Shown here: piece after piece, positions 51,389-58,930 of the stretch
How the letters are laid out: each line of letters begins with the position of its first letter
How positions within the stretch are numbered: the first letter of the stretch is position 1
Assembly (NCBI RefSeq): GCF_018885265.1
Contig: NZ_CP076538.1
Coordinates: 2,516,001 to 2,580,000 of the forward strand
From: Amycolatopsis aidingensis
GTDB taxonomy: Bacteria > Actinomycetota > Actinomycetes > Mycobacteriales > Pseudonocardiaceae
Length of the DNA: 64,000 nucleotides
Direction: 5' to 3'
Made by a program: the position numbers and the translations under genes
Notes under the pieces: generated by a model
Databases searched by the model: none
What the model was told of the DNA's origin: nothing
The model's input: only the letters and a program-made list of their open reading frames with translations

Positions 51389-52378
51389 GTGGCCGAATCC
51401 CCCGCCGCGCGGGTGACGCTCGTCGCCCTCGGCGGCACGATCGCGATGACCCGGCCCGCCCCTGGCGAGGCGGTGACGCCGGGCCTGGACGCGCGTGACC
51501 TGGTTGAGGCCGTGCCCGGACTCGCCGAGCTGGACATCGAGCTGAGCACGCGGACCTTCCGCTCGGTGCCTGGCGCCTCGGTGACCTTCGCCGACCTCAC
51601 CGCACTGGCCGGGCTGATCGAGGATCTTGCCGAGAGCCAGGATGCCGTGGTGGTCACCCAGGGCACCGACACGCTGGAGGAGACCTCGTTCTTCCTCGAT
51701 ATCGCCGTGGACACCGGTATGCCGGTGGTACTGACCGGAGCCATGCGGCATCCCGGGCTGGCCGGGGCCGACGGCCCTGGCAACCTGCTCGCCGCGCTGC
51801 GGGTGGCGGCCAGCCCGCGGGCTCGCGGCCTGGGCTGCCTGGTGGTGCTTGGCGACGAGATCCATGCGGCCCGGCACGTTCGCAAGACCCACAGCACCAG
51901 CCCCGCCGCCTTCACCTCGCCGGATACCGGGCCGCTCGGCCAGGTTGTGGAGGACAGGGTGTGGCTTTCGGCCGCGGTGGGACCGGCGCTGAGCCTGCCC
52001 GCACCCGGCACCGACCCGTTGGTGCCGGTGGTGACCACGGCACTCGACGACGACCTGCCGTTACTGCGTCCGATGCGGACGGACCTGGACGGTCTCGTGC
52101 TCGCCGCGTTCGGTGTCGGGCACGTCCCGGCCGGTGCCGTGGAACTGCTCGCCGCCTACGCCGAGCGGATTCCGGTCGTGCTGACCAGCCGGACCGGCGC
52201 CGGGGCGGTACATCACGCGAGCTACGGGTTCCCCGGTTCCGAACAGGACCTGCAGCGGCGCGGGCTGATCAACGGCGGCTTCCTCGGTCCGTACAAGGCC
52301 CGCATCCTGCTGCGCCAGCTGATCGGGAACGGAAAGGGCCGGACCGAGATCGCCGAGGCGTTCGCGCTGTTCGGTTAG
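51389..52378 (+). CDS. L-asparaginase (type I/II family)
   Basis: 329 residues. VALGGTIAM holds the first catalytic Thr, VVVTQGTDTLEETSFFLD the second Thr-Asp and VLTGAMRHPG the substrate loop, all typical of bacterial asparaginases. No signal peptide, so cytoplasmic. Converts asparagine to aspartate and ammonia. GTG start is set by the family N-terminus; the ribosome binding site (AGG) is weak. One TTA codon lies at 52,061. Its 3' end is followed within 15 bp by the C-terminus of a decayed LacI gene on the other strand. Confidence 0.92.
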   Translation: MAESPAARVTLVALGGTIAMTRPAPGEAVTPGLDARDLVEAVPGLAELDIELSTRTFRSVPGASVTFADLTALAGLIEDLAESQDAVVVTQGTDTLEETSFFLDIAVDTGMPVVLTGAMRHPGLAGADGPGNLLAALRVAASPRARGLGCLVVLGDEIHAARHVRKTHSTSPAAFTSPDTGPLGQVVEDRVWLSAAVGPALSLPAPGTDPLVPVVTTALDDDLPLLRPMRTDLDGLVLAAFGVGHVPAGAVELLAAYAERIPVVLTSRTGAGAVHHASYGFPGSEQDLQRRGLINGGFLGPYKARILLRQLIGNGKGRTEIAEAFALFG

Positions 52379-52392
52379 TACTCCAGCCGCGG

Positions 52393-52715
52393 TCACCGGC
52401 TCGCCGCTCCGGGCGGAACATCCAGGCACGCCGCCGTCGAGCCACGCACGATGAGCTCCGGCTGGAAACAGGTACCCGGCGGAGGGCACGGTCACCCCGG
52501 CGATCTCGTCCAGCAGCGTGCGCACCGCGGCGGTCGCCATCGCGGGCGACGCGGATCGCGCCCAGCGCCATCAGATCACTGCCGTACACCACCTGACCCA
52601 GCTCCCGCAGGTGCGCGAGCGCCGAGCCGGACGCGACCTGCTCGCCGCGTCCGCCGGGCCGACGGGTGACCCTGAGCAGGTGATCATCATCGCCGAGCCC
52701 CGCGCGGCCGACCAC
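52393..52715 (-). pseudogene. LacI-family regulator remnant
   Basis: Pieces of a LacI/GalR C-terminal domain in different frames on the minus strand. QVVYGSDLMALGAIRVAR is the conserved NDLMALGAI block, followed after an apparent deletion by AMATAAVRTLLDEIAGVTVP, and after a one-base shift by FQPELIVRGSTA with a stop. The DNA-binding N-terminus and most of the core are missing. Sequence between 52,715 and 52,784 shows no further recognisable coding. Reading from frames is direct; family call from motif memory. Confidence 0.72.
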
Positions 52716-52784
52716 GGCGTGCGTTTCTCCGCCGGTGCCGACAGGGTGGCGCTGAACGAGGTCACCGGCGCGGCAGGCTCGTGA

Positions 52785-53288
52785 TCACCCTGCGCTGATC
52801 CGTCGCTCGAAGTCCAGCAGGTGCCGCTTGCGCTCGATCCCGCCGCCGTAGCCGGTGAGGTCGCCGGTGGACCCGACCACCCGGTGGCAGGGCACGATCA
52901 CGCCGATGGGGTTCTTGCCGTTGGCGAGGCCCACCGCGCGGGACGCCGTCGGCCTTCCGATGCGCTCGGCAAGCTCGCCGTAGGACACCGTCTCGCCGTA
53001 GGGTATCTCACGCAGCTCGGCCCATACGGTGCGCTGGAACGGGGTGCCGAGCAGGGTGAGTGGGAGGTCGAACTCGGTGCGTTCGCCCGCGAAGTACGCG
53101 TCGAGCTGGGCGACAACGTCGCGGAACGGCCCCGCGTCCCGGTGGCCGAAGGTGTCCTGCGGCGGCCGGTACCGCTGCCGCTCCATGTAGAGCCCGGCGA
53201 GCACACCGTCGACGGCGACGAGGGTCAGTTCCCCGACCGGGCTGCCGATCACGGTATGTGAACGCTGTCTGTTGCGGACCATTGGCAC
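52785..53288 (-). CDS. ogt: Methylated-DNA--protein-cysteine methyltransferase
   Basis: 167 residues. The active-site segment IGVIVPCHRVVGSTGDLTGY has the acceptor Cys in PCHRV, and SYGELAERIGRPTASRAVG is the DNA-recognition helix with the Arg finger. Repairs O6-alkylguanine by suicide transfer of the alkyl group. GTG start fits GGGAGA six bases upstream; an ATG two codons later is possible. It is 14 bp behind the PEP-mutase-family gene on the same strand. Confidence 0.95.
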   Translation of the reverse strand: MPMVRNRQRSHTVIGSPVGELTLVAVDGVLAGLYMERQRYRPPQDTFGHRDAGPFRDVVAQLDAYFAGERTEFDLPLTLLGTPFQRTVWAELREIPYGETVSYGELAERIGRPTASRAVGLANGKNPIGVIVPCHRVVGSTGDLTGYGGGIERKRHLLDFERRISAG

Positions 53289-53302
53289 GAACGTTCTCCC
53301 GT

Positions 53303-54145
53303 TCAGTGTGGCCGCTGCGCGAACAGCGAGTCGACACCGGCGAAGTCGAGTGCGCCCGCGAGCTCGGTGTAGGTGCCCTGCTCCAGTATCTCGGTGGCGG
53401 CTCGCCCGGCGAGGGTGTAGGCGGCCTGCGCGACGGCCGTGCCCGTGCTGATCCGCCGGACACCCGACGCGCTCAGTTCGGCGATGCCGGGCCCTCCCGG
53501 CATCGCCATCGCGTTCAGTGGCAGCGGCGCCTCGTCGGCGAGTGCCGTGAGGACCTCGAGATCGAGCAGGCCGGGAACGAACAGGCAGTCGGCGCCGGCT
53601 TCGGCGTAGGCGGAGGCCCTGGTGAGCACGTCGTCGAGCCGGCCTTCCGGCGCACCGATACCGAAGAGGTACACGTCGGTACGCGCGTTGATCACCAGCT
53701 CGGCCAGACCGCCGCGGGCCGCGGCCTCGCGGGCGGCGCGGAGGCGGGCCGCCTGTTCCGCGACGGTGAACAGCGGGCCGCCGCCCGCGACCGAGTCCTC
53801 GAGGTTGATCCCGGCCGCGCCGACGGCCACGACCGCCGACACGGTGGCCGCGACGTCCTCGGGAGCCGGGCCGTACCCGCCCTCGATGTCCGCCGTCACC
53901 GGAACGTCCACCGCGGCGGCGATCGCGCGGATGACGCCGACCATCTCGTTCCTGGAGAGGCGCTGACCGTCCGGCTTGCCATGGGACCACGCGACACCAC
54001 CACTGGTGGTGGCGATGGCACGCGCGCCCGCCTCGGCGATCATCACCGCGCTGCCCGCGTCCCACGCATTCGGCAGCACCAGGGTGCCGTCCTCGTGCAG
54101 TGAGCGGAGCGCAAGCGCTTTCGACTGGGGGCTCGTTTCGAGCAC
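53303..54145 (-). CDS. Isocitrate lyase / PEP mutase family protein
   Basis: 280 residues, a swivelled TIM barrel. LVLPNAWDAGSAVMIAEAG, TSGGVAWSHGKPDGQ, TADIEGGYG (Mg-binding Asp and Glu) and INLEDSV match the oxaloacetate decarboxylase/PEP mutase-like subgroup widespread in actinobacteria. No isocitrate-lyase KKCGH motif, so C-C lyase activity on glyoxylate is unlikely. Substrate unknown. GTG is preceded by GAGGAAAC at seven bases. The 126 bp before the start hold no feature I recognise. Confidence 0.9.
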   Translation of the reverse strand: MLETSPQSKALALRSLHEDGTLVLPNAWDAGSAVMIAEAGARAIATTSGGVAWSHGKPDGQRLSRNEMVGVIRAIAAAVDVPVTADIEGGYGPAPEDVAATVSAVVAVGAAGINLEDSVAGGGPLFTVAEQAARLRAAREAAARGGLAELVINARTDVYLFGIGAPEGRLDDVLTRASAYAEAGADCLFVPGLLDLEVLTALADEAPLPLNAMAMPGGPGIAELSASGVRRISTGTAVAQAAYTLAGRAATEILEQGTYTELAGALDFAGVDSLFAQRPH

Positions 54146-54271
54146 GTTCGTTTCCTCACGTAGTCCGGATCGGGTGGTGCGGCCGCTTCCGCGAGCCTGG
54201 CACAACCCGCGTGACCCACGCACCGCATCAGGACGGTGAGGTCCGATTTCCGCTACGGGCGGGCTCTCCAT

Positions 54272-55051
54272 TCAGGGGCGGCGGCCCCATGCGGCGATCG
54301 TCAGCCAGGAGTAGTCGAGGAAGTCCGGCGACTCGTAGAGTTCGTAGGCCTCCTCCAGCTCGTGCCGGGTGATCAGCCCGGTGTCCACCGCATGTGCCTC
54401 GACCAGTTTGGTGGTGGCCTTCAGCCAGCTGGCCAGCGGCGAGCCGCCCCGCGCGGGCAGCATCTGGCCCTCGGTGTCGCAGTCGAGCAGCCCTGCTCGC
54501 TCCAACGGGAGCGGCAGCTGCCGTGCCCAGGTGGTGTGCGTGCCGACCTGCTCGGTCATGACGCGGCTCAGCGTCTCCATCGAACGCCGGGTGGCCTGCC
54601 GGGAGGACAGCTCGGGCAGCGTGCTGGCGGATTCGATGAACAGCCACCCGCCCGGCCGCAGCCAGGAGGCCATCCTGGCCAGCACCGCCTCGCGATCCCG
54701 CAGGTGGTCGAGCACGAACCGGGCGTGGATCAGGTCGAACTCGCCCGGCGGCCCGTCGGTGGTGACATCGTGCTGCCGCACCTGGATGCCGAGCTCGGTG
54801 AGCGGGGTGAGGAAGGCCAGGCTGACATCCGTTGCGGTCACCTGCTCGGGCCCGGCGAGCTCGGCCAGATGCCTGGCGACCGATCCGGCTCCCGCGCCGA
54901 CCTCGAGGCAGCGTGATCCGGTCCGCAGCCCGAACCGGTCGAGATTGCGGAAGGTGAACGGATCGAAAATCCGCTCCAGCAGGTGCAACCGCCGGTACTC
55001 CTCCTGCGCCTCGGTGTCGACGAAGTCGTTCCAGCCCAACACTTGTGGCAT
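54272..55051 (-). CDS. SAM-dependent class I methyltransferase
   Basis: 259 residues. Motif I LEVGAGAGSVARHLAEL and post-motif I ATDVSLAFL bind SAM; FDLIHARFVLDHLRDREAVL and RPGGWLFIE are motifs II and III. Resembles small-molecule methyltransferases of the UbiE/MenG-like superfamily. Substrate unknown. ATG start is preceded by a modest purine run. It diverges from the small membrane protein gene across a 183-bp region with two dyads. Confidence 0.9.
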   Translation of the reverse strand: MPQVLGWNDFVDTEAQEEYRRLHLLERIFDPFTFRNLDRFGLRTGSRCLEVGAGAGSVARHLAELAGPEQVTATDVSLAFLTPLTELGIQVRQHDVTTDGPPGEFDLIHARFVLDHLRDREAVLARMASWLRPGGWLFIESASTLPELSSRQATRRSMETLSRVMTEQVGTHTTWARQLPLPLERAGLLDCDTEGQMLPARGGSPLASWLKATTKLVEAHAVDTGLITRHELEEAYELYESPDFLDYSWLTIAAWGRRP

Positions 55052-55109
55052 AAGGGAATCCCCATCCGTTCGAGCGGCCGATGAGCTACCGGGCGTGGCG
55101 AAGTATAGG

Positions 55110-55170
55110 CAGCACGGCCGTGCTGACGGTATGGGCTGGAAGTATCGGCCGGTATTACCCGCGAGGTAAT
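55110..55170. promoter_or_regulatory. Divergent region with two palindromes
   Basis: A perfect 16-bp palindrome CAGCACGGCCGTGCTG (55,110-55,125) and a second dyad ATTACC-CGCGA-GGTAAT (55,154-55,170) lie between the methyltransferase and the small membrane protein gene. Both could be operators for a regulator encoded elsewhere; no regulator gene is adjacent except the sigma factor downstream. Confidence 0.5.
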
Positions 55171-55234
55171 CGACCAGCGGCTGCGCCGGGAGGAAAGTTC
55201 AGCTCGTCACCCCGATGGGATCTGGAGGCGAGAA

Positions 55235-55618
55235 ATGCGGGATCTGCGAATGGTGCTACGGGTCGACGCGGTGGCGTCCGGCGGGCTGGGTGTGCTGCTG
55301 GTCGCGCTGTCCGGTGTGCTGGACGGCCTGTTCGGCCTTCCGGTGTTGCTTTCGGTGCTGGCCGGTGCCGGGCTGGTGGTGTGGGCGGCCTTCCTCGGCT
55401 GGGTTTCGGTCGGCCTCGCGCCGGGACTGGTGCGCGAGGTGGTGCTCGGCAACCTGGTGTGGGTACTGGCGAGCGTGGCCTTCGCGGTGGCCGCCTGGTC
55501 CGAGCTGACCGGGCTGGGGATCGCCTTCGTGCTGGCGCAGGCGGCCGTGGTGCTGGGCTTGCTCGTGCTGCAGGCGACGGGCCTGCCAAGGGCCACCACC
55601 GCGCGGCCGGCCTCCTGA
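55235..55618 (+). CDS. Small integral membrane protein, four TM helices
   Basis: 127 residues. Four hydrophobic stretches: residues about 12-33, 38-60, 70-90 and 95-115, with a short basic start (MRDLRMVLRVD) and polar end. No catalytic motif. Good ribosome binding site GGAGG before ATG. Convergent with the sigma factor gene, with a hairpin between them. The pair may be functionally linked, since ECF sigma loci often carry small membrane proteins, but no anti-sigma motif is visible. Confidence 0.85.
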   Translation: MRDLRMVLRVDAVASGGLGVLLVALSGVLDGLFGLPVLLSVLAGAGLVVWAAFLGWVSVGLAPGLVREVVLGNLVWVLASVAFAVAAWSELTGLGIAFVLAQAAVVLGLLVLQATGLPRATTARPAS

Positions 55619-55621
55619 CCA

Positions 55622-55652
55622 GGGTGGTGGATGCCCGGGGCATCCACCACCC
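55622..55652. terminator. Bidirectional hairpin terminator
   Basis: GGGTGGTGGATG and CATCCACCACCC form a perfect 12-bp stem around CCCGGGG. It fills the gap between two convergent stop codons and would serve both genes. Confidence 0.82.
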
Positions 55653-55653
55653 G

Positions 55654-56709
55654 TCATGCGCTGTCCGGGGCCAGCGTGGCTGGCAGCTCGAAGGCGGGGA
55701 ACACCTCGCCGGTGAAGCCGGTGAGCTCCGCGATCCGGCCGTCCACGATCCGCAGGGCGCTGAGCGCGAAGGCCTCGAACGCGGAGTCGCTGCCCGCCGG
55801 GCGCATGTAGGTGGCGATCGCGGGATGCCCGTTGGCGTAGGTCTCCCGGAACCGGAACTCGACGGCGTCCGGGCCGCGCAGGGCGGGTGCCCATGCGGCG
55901 ACCAGCATGTCCCTGCCCTCGTACCAGACGGGCGTGCTGTCCATGTGGCCACCGGCACCGGGCTGGTGGCTGCACCGTGCGTCCTCGCGCAGCATTGCCC
56001 CGATCGCCGCGTCGTCCGCCCGCGCGAGCGCGGCCATATAGCGCCGGACGACGGTGCGTTCCTCCTCGTTCGGTCGCCGCGCGGGCGCCCATTCGGCCCG
56101 CCTGCGCGGCAGGTGCTGCTGCAGGGTGGCCCTGGCCCGCTGCAGGGCGCTGTTGGTCGCGGGGACGCTGTCCTCGAGCAGGGCGGCCACCTCCTTGGCC
56201 CGCCAGCCGAGCACATCACGCAGGATCAGCACGGCGCGCTGGCGCGGTGGCAGGTGCTGCACGGCCACGATGAAGGCCAGCTCGATCGTCTCCCTGGACA
56301 CCGCCACCGCGTCCGGCCCGCCGTCGCCGGGTGCCGGTGGCTCGAGCAGCCGGTCCGGGAACGGGCCCACCCAGCGCACGGCGACCGCGGGCAGCGGCGC
56401 CGCGGTGGGATCGGCAGGCAGCGAGTGAGCCTCGGGGATCGGTTCCCTTGGCCGCTTGTCCAGCGTGTCCAGGCAGGTGTTGGTGGCGATCCGGTAGAGC
56501 CAGGCGCGGAAGGTGGAGCGGCCCTGGAAGGTCTCCAGCCTGCGCCAGGCACGCAGGAAGGTGTCCTGGGTGTGGTCCTCGGCGTCCTCGAAGGAGCCGA
56601 GCATCCGGTAGCAGTGCACCCGCAGCTCCCGTCGGTACCGTTCGAACAGCTCGCCGAAGGCGCGCTCGTCCCCGGCCCGCGCCGCCTCGACCAGCTCGGC
56701 TTCGCCCAC
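55654..56709 (-). CDS. ECF sigma-70 factor with C-terminal SnoaL-like domain
   Basis: About 351 residues. Region 2: YRRELRVHCYRMLGSFEDAE, TFRAWLYRIATNTCLD. Region 4 near 150-200: LPPRQRAVLILRDVLGW and VPATNSALQRARATLQ. The last 130 residues form a SnoaL-like/NTF2-like domain (YMAALARADDAAIGAML), as in SigG/SigJ-type extended ECF factors, which regulate themselves through this tail rather than an anti-sigma factor. Start chosen at GTG five bases after GGAGG; GTG codons four and two positions earlier (56,721 and 56,715) also occur. Target promoters unknown. Confidence 0.9.
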   Translation of the reverse strand: MGEAELVEAARAGDERAFGELFERYRRELRVHCYRMLGSFEDAEDHTQDTFLRAWRRLETFQGRSTFRAWLYRIATNTCLDTLDKRPREPIPEAHSLPADPTAAPLPAVAVRWVGPFPDRLLEPPAPGDGGPDAVAVSRETIELAFIVAVQHLPPRQRAVLILRDVLGWRAKEVAALLEDSVPATNSALQRARATLQQHLPRRRAEWAPARRPNEEERTVVRRYMAALARADDAAIGAMLREDARCSHQPGAGGHMDSTPVWYEGRDMLVAAWAPALRGPDAVEFRFRETYANGHPAIATYMRPAGSDSAFEAFALSALRIVDGRIAELTGFTGEVFPAFELPATLAPDSA

Positions 56710-56805
56710 GTTCACCTCCACGCTCCGTCCTGCTCCGGCAGCATCATCGTCCCCTGTGACGGTCCCCGCAGGGAAAACTCATCGGTGGCCCGCGGGTCCG
56801 GTCCC

Positions 56806-56854
56806 TTGCCGGATCGACCGGATCCTGGATACAGTATTCGTGTATACCGTATTC
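56806..56854 (+). promoter_or_regulatory. fds promoter with tandem ATACNGTAT operators
   Basis: TTGCCG (56,806) and TACAGT (56,830) with an 18-bp spacer form a plausible -35/-10. ATACAGTATTC at 56,829 and ATACCGTATTC at 56,844 are 11-bp direct repeats 15 bp apart, each containing the palindrome ATACNGTAT. The first covers the -10, so a bound regulator would block initiation. The sequence style resembles GntR-type sites; no regulator gene lies nearby. Confidence 0.5.
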
Positions 56855-56885
56855 ACGCCGGTCGGGCACGAGCTGAGGAGCCGGT

Positions 56886-57365
56886 ATGACAGTGGACAGC
56901 GCCGGTACTCCGGTCGAAGAGCGGGTGCGCGCCCTGGTCGAGGCGCATCGCGCGGACCGTGGTGCGCTGCTGCCGATCCTGCACGACATCCAGGCCGAGT
57001 TCGGCTGCATCGACCAGCGGTCCATCGCCGTGCTCGCCGCCGAGCTGAACATCTCCCGCGCCGATGTGCACGGGGTGGTCAGCTTCTACACCGACTTCCG
57101 TTCCGAACCCGCGGGCACCACCACCGTCCGGCTGTGCCGGGCCGAGGCCTGCAAGTCGGTGGGTGCCGAGCGGCTGCGCGGGCGGATGGAGCAGATGTTC
57201 GGGGTGCCGGTCGGGCAGACCACACCGGACGGCTCGGTCACCCTGGAGCAGGTGTTCTGCCTCGGCAACTGCGCCCTCGGTCCCGCGGCGCAGGTCAACG
57301 GCAGGCTGTACGGGCGACTGGACGAGGCCGGGCTGATGGAACTGCTCGCGGAGGGCCGCTCATGA
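56886..57365 (+). CDS. fdsG: NAD-dependent formate dehydrogenase gamma subunit (NuoE-like)
   Basis: 159 residues with the thioredoxin-like [2Fe-2S] fold. Cys pairs CRAEAC and CLGNC bind the cluster. GALLPILHDIQAEFGCID is the conserved N-terminal helix of NuoE/HoxE proteins. Passes electrons between the catalytic subunit and the flavin subunit. Stop overlaps the fdsB ATG as ATGA. First gene of a four-gene operon. Confidence 0.95.
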   Translation: MTVDSAGTPVEERVRALVEAHRADRGALLPILHDIQAEFGCIDQRSIAVLAAELNISRADVHGVVSFYTDFRSEPAGTTTVRLCRAEACKSVGAERLRGRMEQMFGVPVGQTTPDGSVTLEQVFCLGNCALGPAAQVNGRLYGRLDEAGLMELLAEGRS

Positions 57366-58930
57366 TCACCGTGTACGTACCGCGCGACTCCGCGGCGGTC
57401 TCGGTCGGCGCGGATCGGGTCGCCGCGGCCATCCAGCGGGAAGCCGAGGCCGCGGGTGTCCCGATCCGCTTGGTGCGCAACGGTTCCCGGGGAATGCTCT
57501 GGCTGGAGCCCTTCGTCGAGGTGGCCACCGGGCGTGGCCGGGTCGGCTACGGGCCGGTCACCCCGGCCGCCGTGCCCGGGCTGGTCGCGGCCGGCCTTTT
57601 CGACGGCGCCGAACATGAACTGGGGCACGGCCTGGTCGAGGAGCTGCCATGGCTGCGCGACCAGCAGCGGCTGTGCTTCGCCAGGGTCGGCCGCACCGAT
57701 CCGCTGTCCGCGGATGACTACGTGGCGGCGGGCGGCCTGGCCGGGCTGCGCGCGGCACTGGACCGCACCCCGGAGGAGGTCGTCTCCGAGGTCACCGAGT
57801 CCGGGCTGCGCGGAAGGGGCGGCGCGGGTTTCCCCGCCGGGATCAAATGGAAGACCGTGCTGGAGACCCCTGGTGAGCTGAAGTTCGTCTGCTGCAACGC
57901 CGACGAGGGGGACAGCGGCACCTTCGCCGACCGGATGCTGCTGGAGGGCGACCCCTTCTGCCTGATCGAGGGCATGACGATCGCCGCGCACGCGGTCGGC
58001 GCGACCGAGGGCTACGTCTACATCCGTTCCGAGTACCCGGACGCGGTGGCCACGATGCGGGCCGCCATCGACATCGCCTACGCGCGCGGCTGGCTCGGCG
58101 CCGACGTCCTCGGTTCCGGGCTGCGGTTCGACCTGTTCATCCGGGTCGGCGCCGGGGCCTACATCTGTGGCGAGGAGACCTCCATGCTGGAGAGCCTGGA
58201 GGGTAAGCGCGGCATGGTGCGGTCCAAACCTCCCATCCCGGCCATCACCGGGCTGTTCGGCAAGCCGACCGTGGTGAACAACGTGCTCACCCTGGCCAGC
58301 GTGCCCGCCATCCTCGCCGGAGGGGGAGCGGCCTACGCCGAGCTCGGGATCGACCGTTCCCGCGGTACCCAGGTGTTCCAGCTGGCAGGCAACATCGCTC
58401 GCGGCGGCGTGTTCGAGACCGCCTTCGGTATGACCCTCGGCGAGCTGGTGCGGGACTACGGCGGCGGCACCAGGTCGGGAAGGCCGGTGCGCGCGGTACA
58501 GGTGGGCGGTCCGCTCGGCGCGTACCTGCCGGTGTCGCGGTTCGACCTGCCGCTGGCCTACGAGAGCTTCGCCGAGGCCGAGGCCATGCTCGGGCACGGC
58601 GGCATCGTGGTGTTCGACGACACCGTGGACATGGCCGCGATGGCGCGGTTCGCCTTCGCCTTCTGCGCGGAGGAGTCCTGTGGCAAGTGCACCCCGTGCC
58701 GGGTCGGCGCGGTACGCGGGGTCGAGGTGATCGACCGGGTGGTCGGGGGCGAGGACCCCGACGCGAACCTTGCCCTGCTGGACGACCTCTGCGAGCTGAT
58801 GACCGACGGTTCGCTGTGCGCCATGGGCGGCCTCACCCCGACCCCGGTACGCAGCGCGCTGCTGCACTTCGCGGACGATTTCACCGGCCACCACAAGGAG
58901 GCGAAGCATGAGCCTGCTCAAGGAGCCTGA
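57362..58930 (+). CDS. fdsB: NAD-dependent formate dehydrogenase beta subunit (NuoF-like)
   Basis: 522 residues. An N-terminal thioredoxin-like part fused to the 51-kDa flavoprotein. GLRGRGGAGFPAGIKWK binds NAD, CNADEGDSGTFADRMLLEGDP and AYICGEETSMLESLEGKRG bind FMN and NAD, and the [4Fe-4S] motif is ESCGKCTPCRVG with a distal Cys in GSLCAMGG. Reduces NAD with electrons from formate. It overlaps fdsA by 23 bp. Confidence 0.96.
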   Translation: MITVYVPRDSAAVSVGADRVAAAIQREAEAAGVPIRLVRNGSRGMLWLEPFVEVATGRGRVGYGPVTPAAVPGLVAAGLFDGAEHELGHGLVEELPWLRDQQRLCFARVGRTDPLSADDYVAAGGLAGLRAALDRTPEEVVSEVTESGLRGRGGAGFPAGIKWKTVLETPGELKFVCCNADEGDSGTFADRMLLEGDPFCLIEGMTIAAHAVGATEGYVYIRSEYPDAVATMRAAIDIAYARGWLGADVLGSGLRFDLFIRVGAGAYICGEETSMLESLEGKRGMVRSKPPIPAITGLFGKPTVVNNVLTLASVPAILAGGGAAYAELGIDRSRGTQVFQLAGNIARGGVFETAFGMTLGELVRDYGGGTRSGRPVRAVQVGGPLGAYLPVSRFDLPLAYESFAEAEAMLGHGGIVVFDDTVDMAAMARFAFAFCAEESCGKCTPCRVGAVRGVEVIDRVVGGEDPDANLALLDDLCELMTDGSLCAMGGLTPTPVRSALLHFADDFTGHHKEAKHEPAQGA

